A stretch of 64,000 bases of DNA from an uncultured Dorea sp. (GCA_934307335.1 CAKRCL010000003.1:1-64000), one strand, 5' to 3'. Counted from the stretch's first letter, positions 10,636 to 20,407 are shown. Translations and numbers: made by a program. Notes: generated by a model not told the origin, from the sequence alone.

Positions 10636-11478
10636 TTATTGCTGCACCTCCTTTGAGCGGGTCATTCTTAATTGAATCATACCGATTGCAACGACCAGGA
10701 TAAAGAACAGAACGGCTTTTGCCTGTCCGACACCTTCCCATCCTGTTCGACCATAAAATGTGTTAAAAATGTTGAGAGCCATCATTTCAGACATTTTAGA
10801 AGGTTCACCGGCTGTCAATGATAAGTTCTGATCAAATAACTTAAATCCGTTTGTAATAGATAAAAACATACAAATAGTAATAGATGGCATCATCATAGGA
10901 ATTGTTACTTTAAATAATTTTGTCCATCTTCCGGCACCGTCAATCTGAGCCGCTTCTATAACATCTCCTGGGATAGACTGAAGTCCGGCAATGTAAATGA
11001 TCATCATATAACCAATCTGCTGCCAGCTTACCAGAATAATCAGTCCCCAGAAACCATACCATTCATTTAATGCAAGAGCTGTTCCGTATTTTTCAAGAAT
11101 ACCATTAAAAATCAGCTGCCAGATGTAACCAAGTACAATTCCGCCAATCAGATTTGGCATAAAGAAAATTGTGCGGAAAATATTGGTTCCTCTCATGTTT
11201 TTAGTCAATGCACTTGCCAGTGCAAAGGCAAATACATTTATTACTATCAAAGATACAATTGCAAAAAGAGCAGTGTACCAGAAAGAATGACGAAATACGG
11301 TGTCTTGAAATGCTTTTACATAGTTTGAGAATCCGACAAATTTTGCATCGGTTACTGTAGTGAATTTGCAGAATGATAATCCGATTCCCATTATAAACGG
11401 AATGATGAAGCCCAAAATAAATGCGCAGAGAGTTGGCAATACAAATAAGGGCATATAGCGTTTTACGGCCTTTTCCAT
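10636..11478 (-). CDS. Sugar ABC transporter permease, MalF-like
   Basis: Partner permease (280 residues, six helices), lacking the large periplasmic loop of enterobacterial MalF, as usual in Gram-positives. The EAA loop is EAAQIDGAGRWTKLFKVTIP. It is preceded by a GAAAGGAGG ribosome site that comes just after a hairpin separating it from the binding-protein gene. Substrate inferred from malQ and glgP downstream. Confidence 0.9.
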   Translation of the reverse strand: MEKAVKRYMPLFVLPTLCAFILGFIIPFIMGIGLSFCKFTTVTDAKFVGFSNYVKAFQDTVFRHSFWYTALFAIVSLIVINVFAFALASALTKNMRGTNIFRTIFFMPNLIGGIVLGYIWQLIFNGILEKYGTALALNEWYGFWGLIILVSWQQIGYMMIIYIAGLQSIPGDVIEAAQIDGAGRWTKLFKVTIPMMMPSITICMFLSITNGFKLFDQNLSLTAGEPSKMSEMMALNIFNTFYGRTGWEGVGQAKAVLFFILVVAIGMIQLRMTRSKEVQQ

Positions 11479-11497
11479 AAAAGGCGCCTCCTTTCCT

Positions 11498-11530
11498 GAA
11501 AAACGGCGGGAGAATTGAACCTGCCCGCCG
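11498..11530 (-). terminator. Intercistronic terminator/attenuator between binding protein and permease genes
   Basis: On the minus strand CGGCGGG pairs with CCCGCCG over a 13-base loop and is followed by TTTTT. It lies after the binding-protein stop and before the malF-like gene. Partial termination here would give more binding protein than permease, a common arrangement in such operons. Confidence 0.75.
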
Positions 11531-11560
11531 CTGTATGAATCAATTTAAAATGTAGATATG

Positions 11561-12859
11561 TTATTTGGAAGCAGCAGCTTCAGTTGCCCATCCATCTACG
11601 AATGCAGTTACTACTTTAGCCCAGTTTGCATCTGTCTGATCTGCTGCATATGCAGTTAATGCAGAACCAACGCCGTTCTTCCACTCTTCTGATGGCATTG
11701 TTGAGAAGTTCCATGATACAGGAGCTTTTCCTTCATCCAGGTATTTGTTAGCTTCATTAACAAGTACGTTATCAGAATCAAGATTTGATTTGAAAGGAAT
11801 TGTGAATCCCATCTCTTTGCAAAGAGCATTAACACCTTCGTCGGATGTTACACACCATTTCATGAAATCTAAAGTAGCTTTAATATCATCTTCAGAAGCT
11901 TTTGAATTTACACACCAGTAGTTTTCTGTACCAGTACAGATTCCCTGATCTTCCTCACCATCTACACCGATATAGATTGGAAGGATTCCAAGATTCTCAT
12001 CACCAACATCTTTGATATTATTATATTCCCATGTACCATTCTGATAAAATACTGCTTCTTCTGTTACGAAATCAGCTGTCGCATCATCAGCTGTCTTAGT
12101 AGAAAGAGCTGTTGGAGCACAGGTTGCATTGTTAATATACAAGTCCCAAATTTGACGATAGTTATCAAGATATGTTCCTTTGATTGCATCTGTATTGTTG
12201 ATTCCATCTGCTTTATATTCATAATAGATTGGAAGGTTTGCAAGATGAGTTTTGAATCTCCAGTCAGAAGAACCATCCATACCTGCAGACGTAAATGCAG
12301 AGAAACCAAGAGTATCTTTATTCTTTGTAATATCTTCTACTACTTTTTTGAAACTATCAAAGTTTGTGATGTCTTTTGCTGAGTATCCAGCTTTTTTCAG
12401 CAGTTCTTTGTTATAAATGATACCATAGCTTTCAACAACGTAAGCGATACCAGACATTTTATCGCCATCCATCAGAGCAAAATCATCATCTGTAAGTTCT
12501 TTTGCAATATCAGAATCTTTTAAATCGTAGCAGTAATCTTTCCAACTTGCCAAACCTACCGGACCATTTACCTGGAACATAGTCGGAGCATCTGTTTTTG
12601 CCATCTCTGATTTCAGAGTTTTTTCATATTCACCAGATGCAGCTGTAAGCACAGTTACAGGTACTCCTGTTTCATCTGTATATTTTTCTGCAAGTTCCTG
12701 CCACTGTTCATCTGCTTCTGGCTTGAAATTCAGATAATATACCTTTCCTTTTACATCAGACTTTGCTGACTTTTTACTTGATGAAGATCCACAACCAGTT
12801 ACCATTCCGATTGTCATGGCTGCAACAAGTAAAATTGATACAACTTTACGCATTTTCAT
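11561..12859 (-). CDS. Sugar-binding lipoprotein of the maltodextrin-type ABC importer
   Basis: Extracellular solute-binding protein family 1 (432 residues). A lipoprotein signal ends at GMVTGC with the lipid-bearing cysteine at residue 23, followed by a serine/lysine-rich linker and the two-lobe binding domain. It is the first gene of the importer-malQ-glgP unit and has its own upstream region. The ligand is inferred from the downstream enzymes. An RBS-like AAGGGAA is 6 bases before the ATG. Confidence 0.9.
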   Translation of the reverse strand: MKMRKVVSILLVAAMTIGMVTGCGSSSSKKSAKSDVKGKVYYLNFKPEADEQWQELAEKYTDETGVPVTVLTAASGEYEKTLKSEMAKTDAPTMFQVNGPVGLASWKDYCYDLKDSDIAKELTDDDFALMDGDKMSGIAYVVESYGIIYNKELLKKAGYSAKDITNFDSFKKVVEDITKNKDTLGFSAFTSAGMDGSSDWRFKTHLANLPIYYEYKADGINNTDAIKGTYLDNYRQIWDLYINNATCAPTALSTKTADDATADFVTEEAVFYQNGTWEYNNIKDVGDENLGILPIYIGVDGEEDQGICTGTENYWCVNSKASEDDIKATLDFMKWCVTSDEGVNALCKEMGFTIPFKSNLDSDNVLVNEANKYLDEGKAPVSWNFSTMPSEEWKNGVGSALTAYAADQTDANWAKVVTAFVDGWATEAAASK

Positions 12860-12908
12860 AATCGTTCCCTTGCCTTTCTGAGAATTTGTATTCTCCTGAT
12901 TTATGAAT

Positions 12909-12942
12909 ATCTTAGCAAGAATTTTGCGTAAAGCTGTATCAA
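12909..12942 (-). promoter_or_regulatory. Candidate activator-dependent promoter of the alpha-glucan operon
   Basis: The minus strand reads TGCTAAGAT, an extended -10, with no good -35 at 17 bases (TTGATA is 22 bases away). A dyad GCAA-N5-TTGC (12915-12927) touches the -10. Weak -35 plus adjacent dyad fits a promoter that needs an activator, plausibly the AraC-type regulator encoded upstream; that link is inference. Confidence 0.4.
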
Positions 12943-12979
12943 TAAAAAAACATCTAATATAAAAAAATAAACTTTTGCA

Positions 12980-14275
12980 CTACTGCTCTTCTTCAAATTG
13001 TCGGATGCTGTCATCCGCATAGCGTGTAAAATCTTCCGGAGTAATGCGACCTTCTGCAAGCTGTGGAAGATATTTTGAAATTGTAATCTCTTGAAATATA
13101 GAGTTCCACTTTACTTGATAATTGGGTACAAATACCGGCGAAGATTGAAAGGCGTGGATGTAATCCTTTTCCACCTGACTGTGATATTTTGTGTCTTGAA
13201 AAAAGAAATCTTCTTTTTCATGAAGATTATATTCTGTTCGAAATTTAAAAAATTCAATAGCTCCTTTTTTAACATTTTCATCACTGTCAGAAGTAAGTGC
13301 CCAACCAAAAGTTTCTGGTGAAGAGATAAGTACATTACCAGGAAATGCTGAGAATCGTGTCTTTTGTTCCCATCCATCCGGGATCTGATCGATCATCCAG
13401 TATCCATTCGGAATCATTGCAACCTCTCCGGAAAAGAAATTTTTGTGAGCAGTATCATAATCTGTATACAAAGCATTTGATGTTGTATAGTTGAAAAGCC
13501 GTTTTAATGTTCTGGCAAGTTCCAGGCCCGAATCATTCTGATAAGTGTCTGGGTAAATTTGACGCATAAAAGCCATGCCATCTTCTGATGAAGAACCAAG
13601 TTCGGCAGTTGCAAATAACATAGGAGCCCAACCGGTTCCATCTGTATGCAGAGCAAGTGGTGTAATTCCGGCGGCAGAAAGTTTGTCACAGCATGACCAG
13701 AATTCTTCCCAGGTCGAAGGAAATGTTTCAATTCCGGCTTTTTCAAACAGTTCTTGATTCCAAAATACACCAGAGCAGGAAAAGGCAGCGGTCGAAAGTG
13801 GGGAAAGATATATATTTCCGTTTGAATGAGTGCAGCCTTGACGGACAACCGGTTCAATCATAGCTGCCCAGTCTGGGTCTTCATTAATATACGGCGTCAG
13901 ATTTTCAATCCGGTTCTCGCTGATCATCTTTTGATAGAATGATGGCAGCATTCGTAAATCTGTAATGATGTCTGGAAGATTATCGGTTACGTTAAGTCTT
14001 TTTAAATTTTGACGATAGTCATCTTCTGTCTCCATGATCCATTCTACATTCAGTTTATAAATCCCATTGTATTTTTTATTAAACTCTTCAACGATCTTCT
14101 GTTCATTTTTAATTCCAGTAGAAGGATCTATTGTCAAAATAATTGAAATTTCGACAGGGTTATTGGTTTCTTTTTCTTTTTTGAGATTAGAATTTTTACA
14201 TCCGGTCAGCAAAAAAAGGCATAATAAAATCAACAATATACTCTTCAATAGTCTGTTTAATTTTATTCTCATCAT
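12980..14275 (-). CDS. Second solute-binding lipoprotein, coupled to the two-component system
   Basis: Extracellular binding protein family 1 (431 residues) with a signal ending LLTGC (lipid cysteine at residue 26). Its ATG overlaps the kinase stop by ATGA, so it is translated with the sensor kinase rather than with the permeases. It is clearly diverged from the downstream transport binding protein. Known parallels are binding proteins that hand ligand to a YesM-type kinase; here a sensing role, a second substrate range for the same permeases, or both are possible. Sure of family; unsure of ligand. Confidence 0.88.
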   Translation of the reverse strand: MMRIKLNRLLKSILLILLCLFLLTGCKNSNLKKEKETNNPVEISIILTIDPSTGIKNEQKIVEEFNKKYNGIYKLNVEWIMETEDDYRQNLKRLNVTDNLPDIITDLRMLPSFYQKMISENRIENLTPYINEDPDWAAMIEPVVRQGCTHSNGNIYLSPLSTAAFSCSGVFWNQELFEKAGIETFPSTWEEFWSCCDKLSAAGITPLALHTDGTGWAPMLFATAELGSSSEDGMAFMRQIYPDTYQNDSGLELARTLKRLFNYTTSNALYTDYDTAHKNFFSGEVAMIPNGYWMIDQIPDGWEQKTRFSAFPGNVLISSPETFGWALTSDSDENVKKGAIEFFKFRTEYNLHEKEDFFFQDTKYHSQVEKDYIHAFQSSPVFVPNYQVKWNSIFQEITISKYLPQLAEGRITPEDFTRYADDSIRQFEEEQ

Positions 14276-16050
14276 ACGTCATAATCACCTCTTTCCGGAA
14301 TTTTAATCGTACAAGTAGTACCCGTTGCATCTGCTTTGTAAGAAAAGGAAATATTTTCTCCATATTTTAGACGTAGTCTTGTCAATATATTGTATACACC
14401 ATATCCATGCTTTTTATCTGGAAAAGCTTCCTTGATTTTTGAAATCGGAAGGTGTGTCAGTCCATTGATTTTCCGAATCATGGTTTCGTTCATTGGAAGA
14501 CCCGAGTTAAAAACTGATAATATAATTTCAGAATTTTCTTTTTGAATGCATATACGGATATATCCGCCTTCATAAATTTCACTGAATCCATATTTAACTG
14601 CATTTTCAACAATTGGCTGCAAAATAAGTTTTAGTATTTTCGTGTTCTTGGCATCAACCTGACAGTCTATTTCATATTCAAATAAATCTGTATTACGAAT
14701 TTGTTGAATCTCCATGTAGCTTTTTACATTTTCCAGCTCATCTTCAACGGATACAATATCACTTCCTTTGCTAAGACATAGGCGCAGATATTTGGAAAGT
14801 GCCTGAATCATACGCATAGTTGTTTCTTCTTTGCTTATACGTGCAAGCATATAAATGGTATCCAATGTATTATAAAGAAAATGCGGATTAATCTGGCTGA
14901 TCAGCATATTTAATTCACTATTACGAAGCTCTTTTTCCTGTACTTTGATTTCAGCGACCAGCTGTTCAATATTTCCTAGCATTTCATTGTAGGAATGCCC
15001 AATTTGATCTAATTCAGTATTAGTATGAAGTTCCGGCATGTGTGTATAATCTTCACCATCAAATCCAGTCATATAAGTTGTGATCATCTGAATGGGTTTT
15101 GTAAAACGATTAGAGAACAAGATACTGAGTAATATAGCCAGTACAACAATAACTAAGTAAATAAAAAGCAATACAATTAAAATCTGAGTTGTTTGACGTG
15201 TGACTGTTTCATCCGGTATATAAGTAAAAATGGAAAAGCCGCAATCTTTCTGATAGTAAGCAGACAGATGTCCGCCCTTTACAGAATTTCCACTCAAAAT
15301 AATTCCGGTATCCGAGGCTTTTTCACATGCAGCAGCCAAAGTTTTTGTTACAGTGACGGGTAACTCGGAATCTTCTGTGTTGAGTGCATATATTTTTTTG
15401 TTTTGATCTATAATTCCGGTTATAACATCGTAGTCAGATCGTTCCGTTTCCATTGCTATAACATTTTTTAGAAAGGAAGGATTCATTTTCAAAATGATAA
15501 CACCAGGTTCACTTGAATAATCCATGGAATGCACGTATCTGGTAATAAACAAACTATCTTCATTCTCATTGAACAAAGTATCTTTTGCAATGAACCAAGT
15601 CGTTTTAGCATAATTACTGCCGAGTTTTTCTTCAAAATGTTCATTTTTAATATCAGACGCATTTACAAAGCCGTAAGATCTGGTGTATACATTTCCTTTA
15701 TTATCCATGTAGCAGTAGTCTTGAATATTGTCTAGATCCAGGTATGCAAAATATTTGCTGATAGCATTTTTTTCGTCATCCGTCAGTTCCGATGTCATTA
15801 AACTCTTCTGAATATTTTCATTGAGAATAGCCTCTGCAGTCACTTCTTTTGAATTATTATAAAGATTATCCAGAGTAATTCCCATTTTTTCATCTGCAAA
15901 TATATATTTTTCAATAATGTTATTCTTTAATGTATGATGCATGTAACCCCATACACCAATCATTGAAAAAAGTAATGCAAGAAGAAGCAAGATCAATGTT
16001 GATTTCAAGTATTTTTTTTGGATGCCTGAGTGAAAACACATTTTTTTCAT
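14272..16050 (-). CDS. YesM-type sensor histidine kinase
   Basis: Membrane kinase of 592 residues. Two transmembrane helices (about 17-35 and 289-312) frame an extracellular sensor region of about 250 residues that is probably a double Cache fold. HAMP follows (about 312-365), then the His_kinase domain with the phosphoacceptor histidine 390 in QINPHFLYNTLD, the N-box QPIVENAVKYGF (about 478-489) and a glycine-rich lid HGYGVYNIL (about 548). Start overlaps the response-regulator stop (ATGA) and the stop overlaps the next gene in the same way, so regulator, kinase and binding protein form one tightly coupled unit. Confidence 0.93.
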   Translation of the reverse strand: MKKMCFHSGIQKKYLKSTLILLLLALLFSMIGVWGYMHHTLKNNIIEKYIFADEKMGITLDNLYNNSKEVTAEAILNENIQKSLMTSELTDDEKNAISKYFAYLDLDNIQDYCYMDNKGNVYTRSYGFVNASDIKNEHFEEKLGSNYAKTTWFIAKDTLFNENEDSLFITRYVHSMDYSSEPGVIILKMNPSFLKNVIAMETERSDYDVITGIIDQNKKIYALNTEDSELPVTVTKTLAAACEKASDTGIILSGNSVKGGHLSAYYQKDCGFSIFTYIPDETVTRQTTQILIVLLFIYLVIVVLAILLSILFSNRFTKPIQMITTYMTGFDGEDYTHMPELHTNTELDQIGHSYNEMLGNIEQLVAEIKVQEKELRNSELNMLISQINPHFLYNTLDTIYMLARISKEETTMRMIQALSKYLRLCLSKGSDIVSVEDELENVKSYMEIQQIRNTDLFEYEIDCQVDAKNTKILKLILQPIVENAVKYGFSEIYEGGYIRICIQKENSEIILSVFNSGLPMNETMIRKINGLTHLPISKIKEAFPDKKHGYGVYNILTRLRLKYGENISFSYKADATGTTCTIKIPERGDYDV

Positions 16051-17645
16051 ACTTCATATTCCTTTTTGTATTCGCTTGGTAGTTTCCCGGTATACTGTTT
16101 GAATAGCTGTGTAAAATAAGAAGGATTGCTGATACCAACTTCTTCACAGATAGTTCCGATACTGGTATTGCCCTCTTCTAATAAACGTTTTGCCTTATCC
16201 ATACGTTTCTTGACAAGGTATTGTTTAAAGGTCATATGGAAGGTGCTTTTAAAGACACGTCCAAAATAAACTGAATTTAAATATACATGAGAGGCGGTCT
16301 CAGTAATCGACAGATTTTCGTCTTGAAGATGTTCGTCAATATAGCTGACTGCTTCCGCCATATATTCTTTAAAATATCGGGTTTCATTTTTATCTAATTC
16401 TTCCTGGCGGACTTCGATCGCCCGGCACAAAATTTTGTAACATACATCAACTGCTTTTAAAGCAGAAAGATGATTTAGATTAGAATAATAATTCGTGAAC
16501 TGATTTTTCATATCTTCATTCATACCATAACTATCTAAAAGCATAAACTGCACTTTTAGCATAATTTTATGTAGATATTGGCATTGCAAAGGTTCTTCCT
16601 TTGGTAAATGATATATAAAATCTATAAAGGTGTCTTTCAGTCCGGCGAAATCATTTTTTCGTACACTGTTTACAATTCGGATTTCTCGTTGTTCAGAAAG
16701 AATACTGTTGTTCTCTTCCTGTTCTTCGAAATCCTCTGGAATTGTAAAAGCACTGGCTCCAGAGGCACTCGCAATACCAAATAATTTCTGAGATTCTTCA
16801 TAACTTTTACGTATTCCCGATATGCCTTTATAAGGTTTTGAAATAGACGCTATAATAGGACATTTTTCTTCGTTTTTTTCTTGTTCTAATAAAGATTTGA
16901 TTTGTTTGACTGCGCTTTTTTCCTGAGTTTTTATAATAAACACATAATTTCCTTCTTCTGCTTCGAATTTCCAATGAGGAAAATCTTTGAGAACATGATT
17001 TTCAATCTCCTGGATAACAGCATATCTGGAAGCTTCGTAATCTAATGAATTTGTAATTTTGTAAATAAGATCAATATCGGCACAGACAGTAATGAAACGA
17101 TCCTGGTTATCTGGCAGATTATGAAGTACAGAAAAAACCTCTCTGATTTTTTCTTCCGGAATCAGATTCTGAGCATATTTTTGTATTACGACCTGAAGAA
17201 AACTATCCCCGTCTTTTTTCAAAAGTTGTTCCCAGCTTTCATATTTTTCTTCGTTACGTAATTGATTTATACAGGTGTTATAAGCTCCGGTCATAGTAGA
17301 ATAAAGCTGTTCATCATCAATTGGCTTAAGTAGATATGCATAAGCGCCTAAATCACAGGCATGTTTTGCATATTCAAAATCTCGATACGCACTTAGCACA
17401 ACAAAAAGACATGGAATTTGTTCTTTTTGAATTTCTTCCATGACCATAAGTCCTGTCATTTGCTTCATGCGAATGTCGGTGAGAACTACATGTGGATGTT
17501 CACGACGAATAACTTCAAGTGCCTGCACTCCACTTTTTGCAGAACCAACTATTTCAAATCCCATATTCTCCCAGTCATAGGTATCCAAAAGCCCCTGCAA
17601 TAAAATCGGTTCATCATCAACAATTACTAATTTCAGTAATTCCAT
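16047..17645 (-). CDS. AraC-type response regulator (YesN-like)
   Basis: 532 residues. Receiver domain at 1-125 with acidic pocket D10/D11, phosphoacceptor D57 in VVLTDIRM and the conserved K107 in LLKPID. A long middle region of unknown fold follows, then two AraC helix-turn-helix motifs at about 430-530 ending LFKQYTGKLPSEYKKEYEV. With the adjacent kinase it probably activates the carbohydrate operon downstream. GTGAGGAAAG precedes the ATG. Confidence 0.93.
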   Translation of the reverse strand: MELLKLVIVDDEPILLQGLLDTYDWENMGFEIVGSAKSGVQALEVIRREHPHVVLTDIRMKQMTGLMVMEEIQKEQIPCLFVVLSAYRDFEYAKHACDLGAYAYLLKPIDDEQLYSTMTGAYNTCINQLRNEEKYESWEQLLKKDGDSFLQVVIQKYAQNLIPEEKIREVFSVLHNLPDNQDRFITVCADIDLIYKITNSLDYEASRYAVIQEIENHVLKDFPHWKFEAEEGNYVFIIKTQEKSAVKQIKSLLEQEKNEEKCPIIASISKPYKGISGIRKSYEESQKLFGIASASGASAFTIPEDFEEQEENNSILSEQREIRIVNSVRKNDFAGLKDTFIDFIYHLPKEEPLQCQYLHKIMLKVQFMLLDSYGMNEDMKNQFTNYYSNLNHLSALKAVDVCYKILCRAIEVRQEELDKNETRYFKEYMAEAVSYIDEHLQDENLSITETASHVYLNSVYFGRVFKSTFHMTFKQYLVKKRMDKAKRLLEEGNTSIGTICEEVGISNPSYFTQLFKQYTGKLPSEYKKEYEV

Positions 17646-17702
17646 ACTCTTTCCTCACTTTTTTCTGACAGATATATTAAAACTATCATAACATATAATA
17701 AT

Positions 17703-17725
17703 CTAATTTTAGTCTCTAAAATTAG
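17703..17725. repeat. Perfect 10-base dyad upstream of the response regulator
   Basis: CTAATTTTAG-TCT-CTAAAATTAG. No T-run follows on the minus strand, so it is not an obvious terminator. It sits about 60-80 bases before the regulator ATG, near a possible TATGAT -10, and could be an operator. Confidence 0.5.
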
Positions 17726-17737
17726 AAAAATTTATCA

Positions 17738-17807
17738 AAAAAAATACATGTTATATAAAAAATCATACTTTGCAAAATGAATATATTTATATAACATGTA
17801 TTTTTTT
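17738..17807. repeat. Perfect 22-base inverted repeat with a 26-base loop
   Basis: Arms 17738-17759 and 17786-17807 are exact reverse complements, with A7 at one end and T7 at the other and core TACATGTTATATA. It separates the flavoprotein gene (ending at 17844) from the response-regulator promoter region. The A/T tracts would allow a terminator in both directions, but the long loop is unusual. Confidence 0.75.
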
Positions 17808-17843
17808 CTATTGAAGAAATCGTAGGAAAACGCAAGGGTTCTG

Positions 17844-19082
17844 TTAGGGAGTAAGTACATGCTTTCCGGCTAAATACCCGCTTGCCCAGGCCCACTGAAG
17901 ATTGTAGCCTCCGCAGATGCCGTCAACATCCAACAGCTCTCCGGCAAAATAAAGTCCCTCTGTTAAAAGAGATTTCATTGATTTTATATCGATTTCCTGT
18001 AAGCTGACACCTCCTGCACAGACTTGTGCGTTGTCAAAACCGTTTGTGTCAGAAATATGAATCATACAGCATTTTACAGCATTACACAGACTGTTTATGT
18101 CGCGCTCGTGAAGAGTATTTAATTTTGCAGAAAATCGGATTCCGGAAATTCGTATGATTTCCGAAATCAGTTTTGTATGGAGTATTCCGGAAAGTAAATC
18201 TTCTGGTTTTGCATTTGGATGAAAAGTAAGCAAATGTTTTTTGCGGTCATGAAGCATTTCTGTGAATCTGGAAGAATTTAATTCTGGCAGAAAATCAATC
18301 ATGACCTGAGTGTGTTTCTTCTCATATAAAGCTCTGGAAATATACCGGCTGATCTGAAATACGGGAATTCCAGAAATACCATAATTGGTAATCTGAAGTT
18401 CTCCGGTATCGGAAGCAACGGATTTTCCATTTATAACAGCTGCAACCTTAGCATCAGTCCGGACTCCGGAAGCTTTGGCAAAAAGAAAAGAATCGGCCTT
18501 TAATTGTACCAGCGCCGGAACGACCGGGACGATGGAATGCCCCAATGATTTCGCTAATGCGTAGCCGCTTCCGTCGGAGCCGAGTTTCGGAGAAGCCTTT
18601 CCACCAGTTGCCAAAATTACCCGGTCTGCATGAAATATACCATGATTTGTCTGGATTGAAAAATTCTTTTTTGTACGAAAGATTTCTGTAACCGTTGTAT
18701 CCCGGTGAATTTCAGCACCCAGCTCTTTTAAGCGATTATCCAGAACCGAACGAACTACTGCTGCCTGGTCACATCGCGGATAGATATAACCATTTCTGGA
18801 TTTTAAAAGGAGTCCCAGTTTTTCGAAAAAATGCATTGCATCCGGACAACCAAAGTCTTTTAGAACAGAAGAAATCATTTCCGGTGTATCACTTCGGAAA
18901 TAGTTTTCGGACATATCCTCATTCGTCAGGTTGCAACGGCCATTCCCTGTAGAAAGAATCTTCTTTCCAAGGATATCTTTCTGGTCAAAGATAATAACAT
19001 GAATATCTGAAGTTGTCTCAAGCGCGGCAATTCCCGCCAGCATACCGGAGGCGCCGCCTCCGATGATTGCAATTGTATTCAT
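17844..19082 (-). CDS. HI0933/BaiN-type FAD-binding oxidoreductase
   Basis: 412-residue flavoprotein of the family often labelled aminoacetone oxidase or NAD(P)/FAD-dependent oxidoreductase. The FAD fold begins IAIIGGGASGMLAGIAA, with the family motif GKKILSTGNGRCNLTN near residue 50 and ATGGKASPKLGSDGSGY mid-protein; the C-terminal DVDGICGGYNLQWAWASG is also diagnostic. Homologues include a bile-acid reductase, but most members have no known substrate, so none is assigned. The start is the ATG of MNTIAII with AAGGAG 6 bases upstream, nine codons inside the longest frame. Confidence 0.88.
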   Translation of the reverse strand: MNTIAIIGGGASGMLAGIAALETTSDIHVIIFDQKDILGKKILSTGNGRCNLTNEDMSENYFRSDTPEMISSVLKDFGCPDAMHFFEKLGLLLKSRNGYIYPRCDQAAVVRSVLDNRLKELGAEIHRDTTVTEIFRTKKNFSIQTNHGIFHADRVILATGGKASPKLGSDGSGYALAKSLGHSIVPVVPALVQLKADSFLFAKASGVRTDAKVAAVINGKSVASDTGELQITNYGISGIPVFQISRYISRALYEKKHTQVMIDFLPELNSSRFTEMLHDRKKHLLTFHPNAKPEDLLSGILHTKLISEIIRISGIRFSAKLNTLHERDINSLCNAVKCCMIHISDTNGFDNAQVCAGGVSLQEIDIKSMKSLLTEGLYFAGELLDVDGICGGYNLQWAWASGYLAGKHVLTP

Positions 19083-19120
19083 ATAGTTCTCCTTATAAAA
19101 TGATTTCAAATGTTTTGATG

Positions 19121-20407
19121 TTAAAGATCGCTTACAAGACCTTCTCTTACCATGTATTCTAATGACATTAAAATTCCAAGTTTAGCATGCTGCCAGGTAA
19201 GTCCACCCTGAAAATATACAGCGTATGGTTCTTTGATCGGTCCATCAGCACTCAGCTCGATTGAAGATCCCTGTACAAATGCACCGGCTGCCATAATTAC
19301 ATCACTATCGTATCCCGGCATCGGCCATGGTTCAGGTGTCAGATAAGCATCGACCGGTGCCGCTGCCTGAATTCCCTTACAGAAAGCAATAACACCTTCT
19401 GGAGTTCCAAGTTCTACAGCCTGAATGATATCATGACGACTTTCTGAACCGTTTGGAATAACACCATATCCTAATCTTTCATAAATATTCGCTGCAAAAA
19501 TAGCACCTTTTAATGCACTCGCAGTAACCGTAGGTGACAGAAAAAGTCCCTGAAAGAAGGACTGCATAACACCAAGAGATGCACCGACTTCTTTTCCAAG
19601 GCCCGGAGAAGTCAGACGATATCCGCAGTTTTCGATCAGGTCTGTGCGACCTGCAATATAACCACCAATTGGGGCAAGTCCACCACCCGGATTTTTGATC
19701 AGAGATCCAACAACCATATCAGCACCGACATCACTTGGTTCAATTGTCTCGACAAATTCTCCGTAGCAGTTATCTACCATACAAATGACATCTGGTTTAA
19801 TGCTCTTTACAAAGGATATCAGTTCTCCGATTTGTGTAACAGAAAAACTTGGTCTTGTCTGATAGCCTTTAGAACGTTGAATTGTAACAAGCTTCGTTTT
19901 CTCATTAATTGCTTTTTTGATATTTTCATAATCAAATGTACCGTCATCAAAAAGATCTACCTGACGGTAAGTAATCCCGTATTCAGCAAGCGAACCATTC
20001 GAAGGACGGATTCCAATCACCTCTTCCAATGTGTCATAAGGTTTTCCGACAGGAGATAATAATTCATCTCCCGGGCGAAGGTTTGCAGCAAGCGCAAGTG
20101 CAAGTGCGTGTGTTCCACAGGTAATCTGAGGTCTTACAAGGGCGCTTTCTGTATGAAAAATTTCTGCGTAAACTTCTTCAAGAGTATCACGGCCCGGATC
20201 ATCATAGCCGTAACCACTGGCATATTTAAAACATCCGGCATTGACTTTGCATTTTTGCATTGCATGAACCACTTTTAACTGATTGTATTCTGCCACTTTA
20301 TCAATGGCGTCAAAACGTTCTTTTAATGAATCCGAAATCTTGGTTCCGAAATCATAAACTTCCTTTCGAATTCCCATTTCCAGATACATATCTTCTATAT
20401 TTAACAT
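19121..20407 (-). CDS. Methionine gamma-lyase-like PLP enzyme (aluminium-resistance family)
   Basis: 428-residue fold-type-I pyridoxal-phosphate protein. TCGTHALALALAANLRPGDE binds the cofactor phosphate, MVDNCYGEFVE holds the ring-stacking aspartate and the Schiff-base lysine is expected in GSLIKNPGGGLAP. This family is annotated as methionine gamma-lyase family or aluminium resistance protein; activity has rarely been tested. Its ATG overlaps the miaA stop by 7 bases, so it is co-translated with miaA. Confidence 0.87.
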   Translation of the reverse strand: MLNIEDMYLEMGIRKEVYDFGTKISDSLKERFDAIDKVAEYNQLKVVHAMQKCKVNAGCFKYASGYGYDDPGRDTLEEVYAEIFHTESALVRPQITCGTHALALALAANLRPGDELLSPVGKPYDTLEEVIGIRPSNGSLAEYGITYRQVDLFDDGTFDYENIKKAINEKTKLVTIQRSKGYQTRPSFSVTQIGELISFVKSIKPDVICMVDNCYGEFVETIEPSDVGADMVVGSLIKNPGGGLAPIGGYIAGRTDLIENCGYRLTSPGLGKEVGASLGVMQSFFQGLFLSPTVTASALKGAIFAANIYERLGYGVIPNGSESRHDIIQAVELGTPEGVIAFCKGIQAAAPVDAYLTPEPWPMPGYDSDVIMAAGAFVQGSSIELSADGPIKEPYAVYFQGGLTWQHAKLGILMSLEYMVREGLVSDL

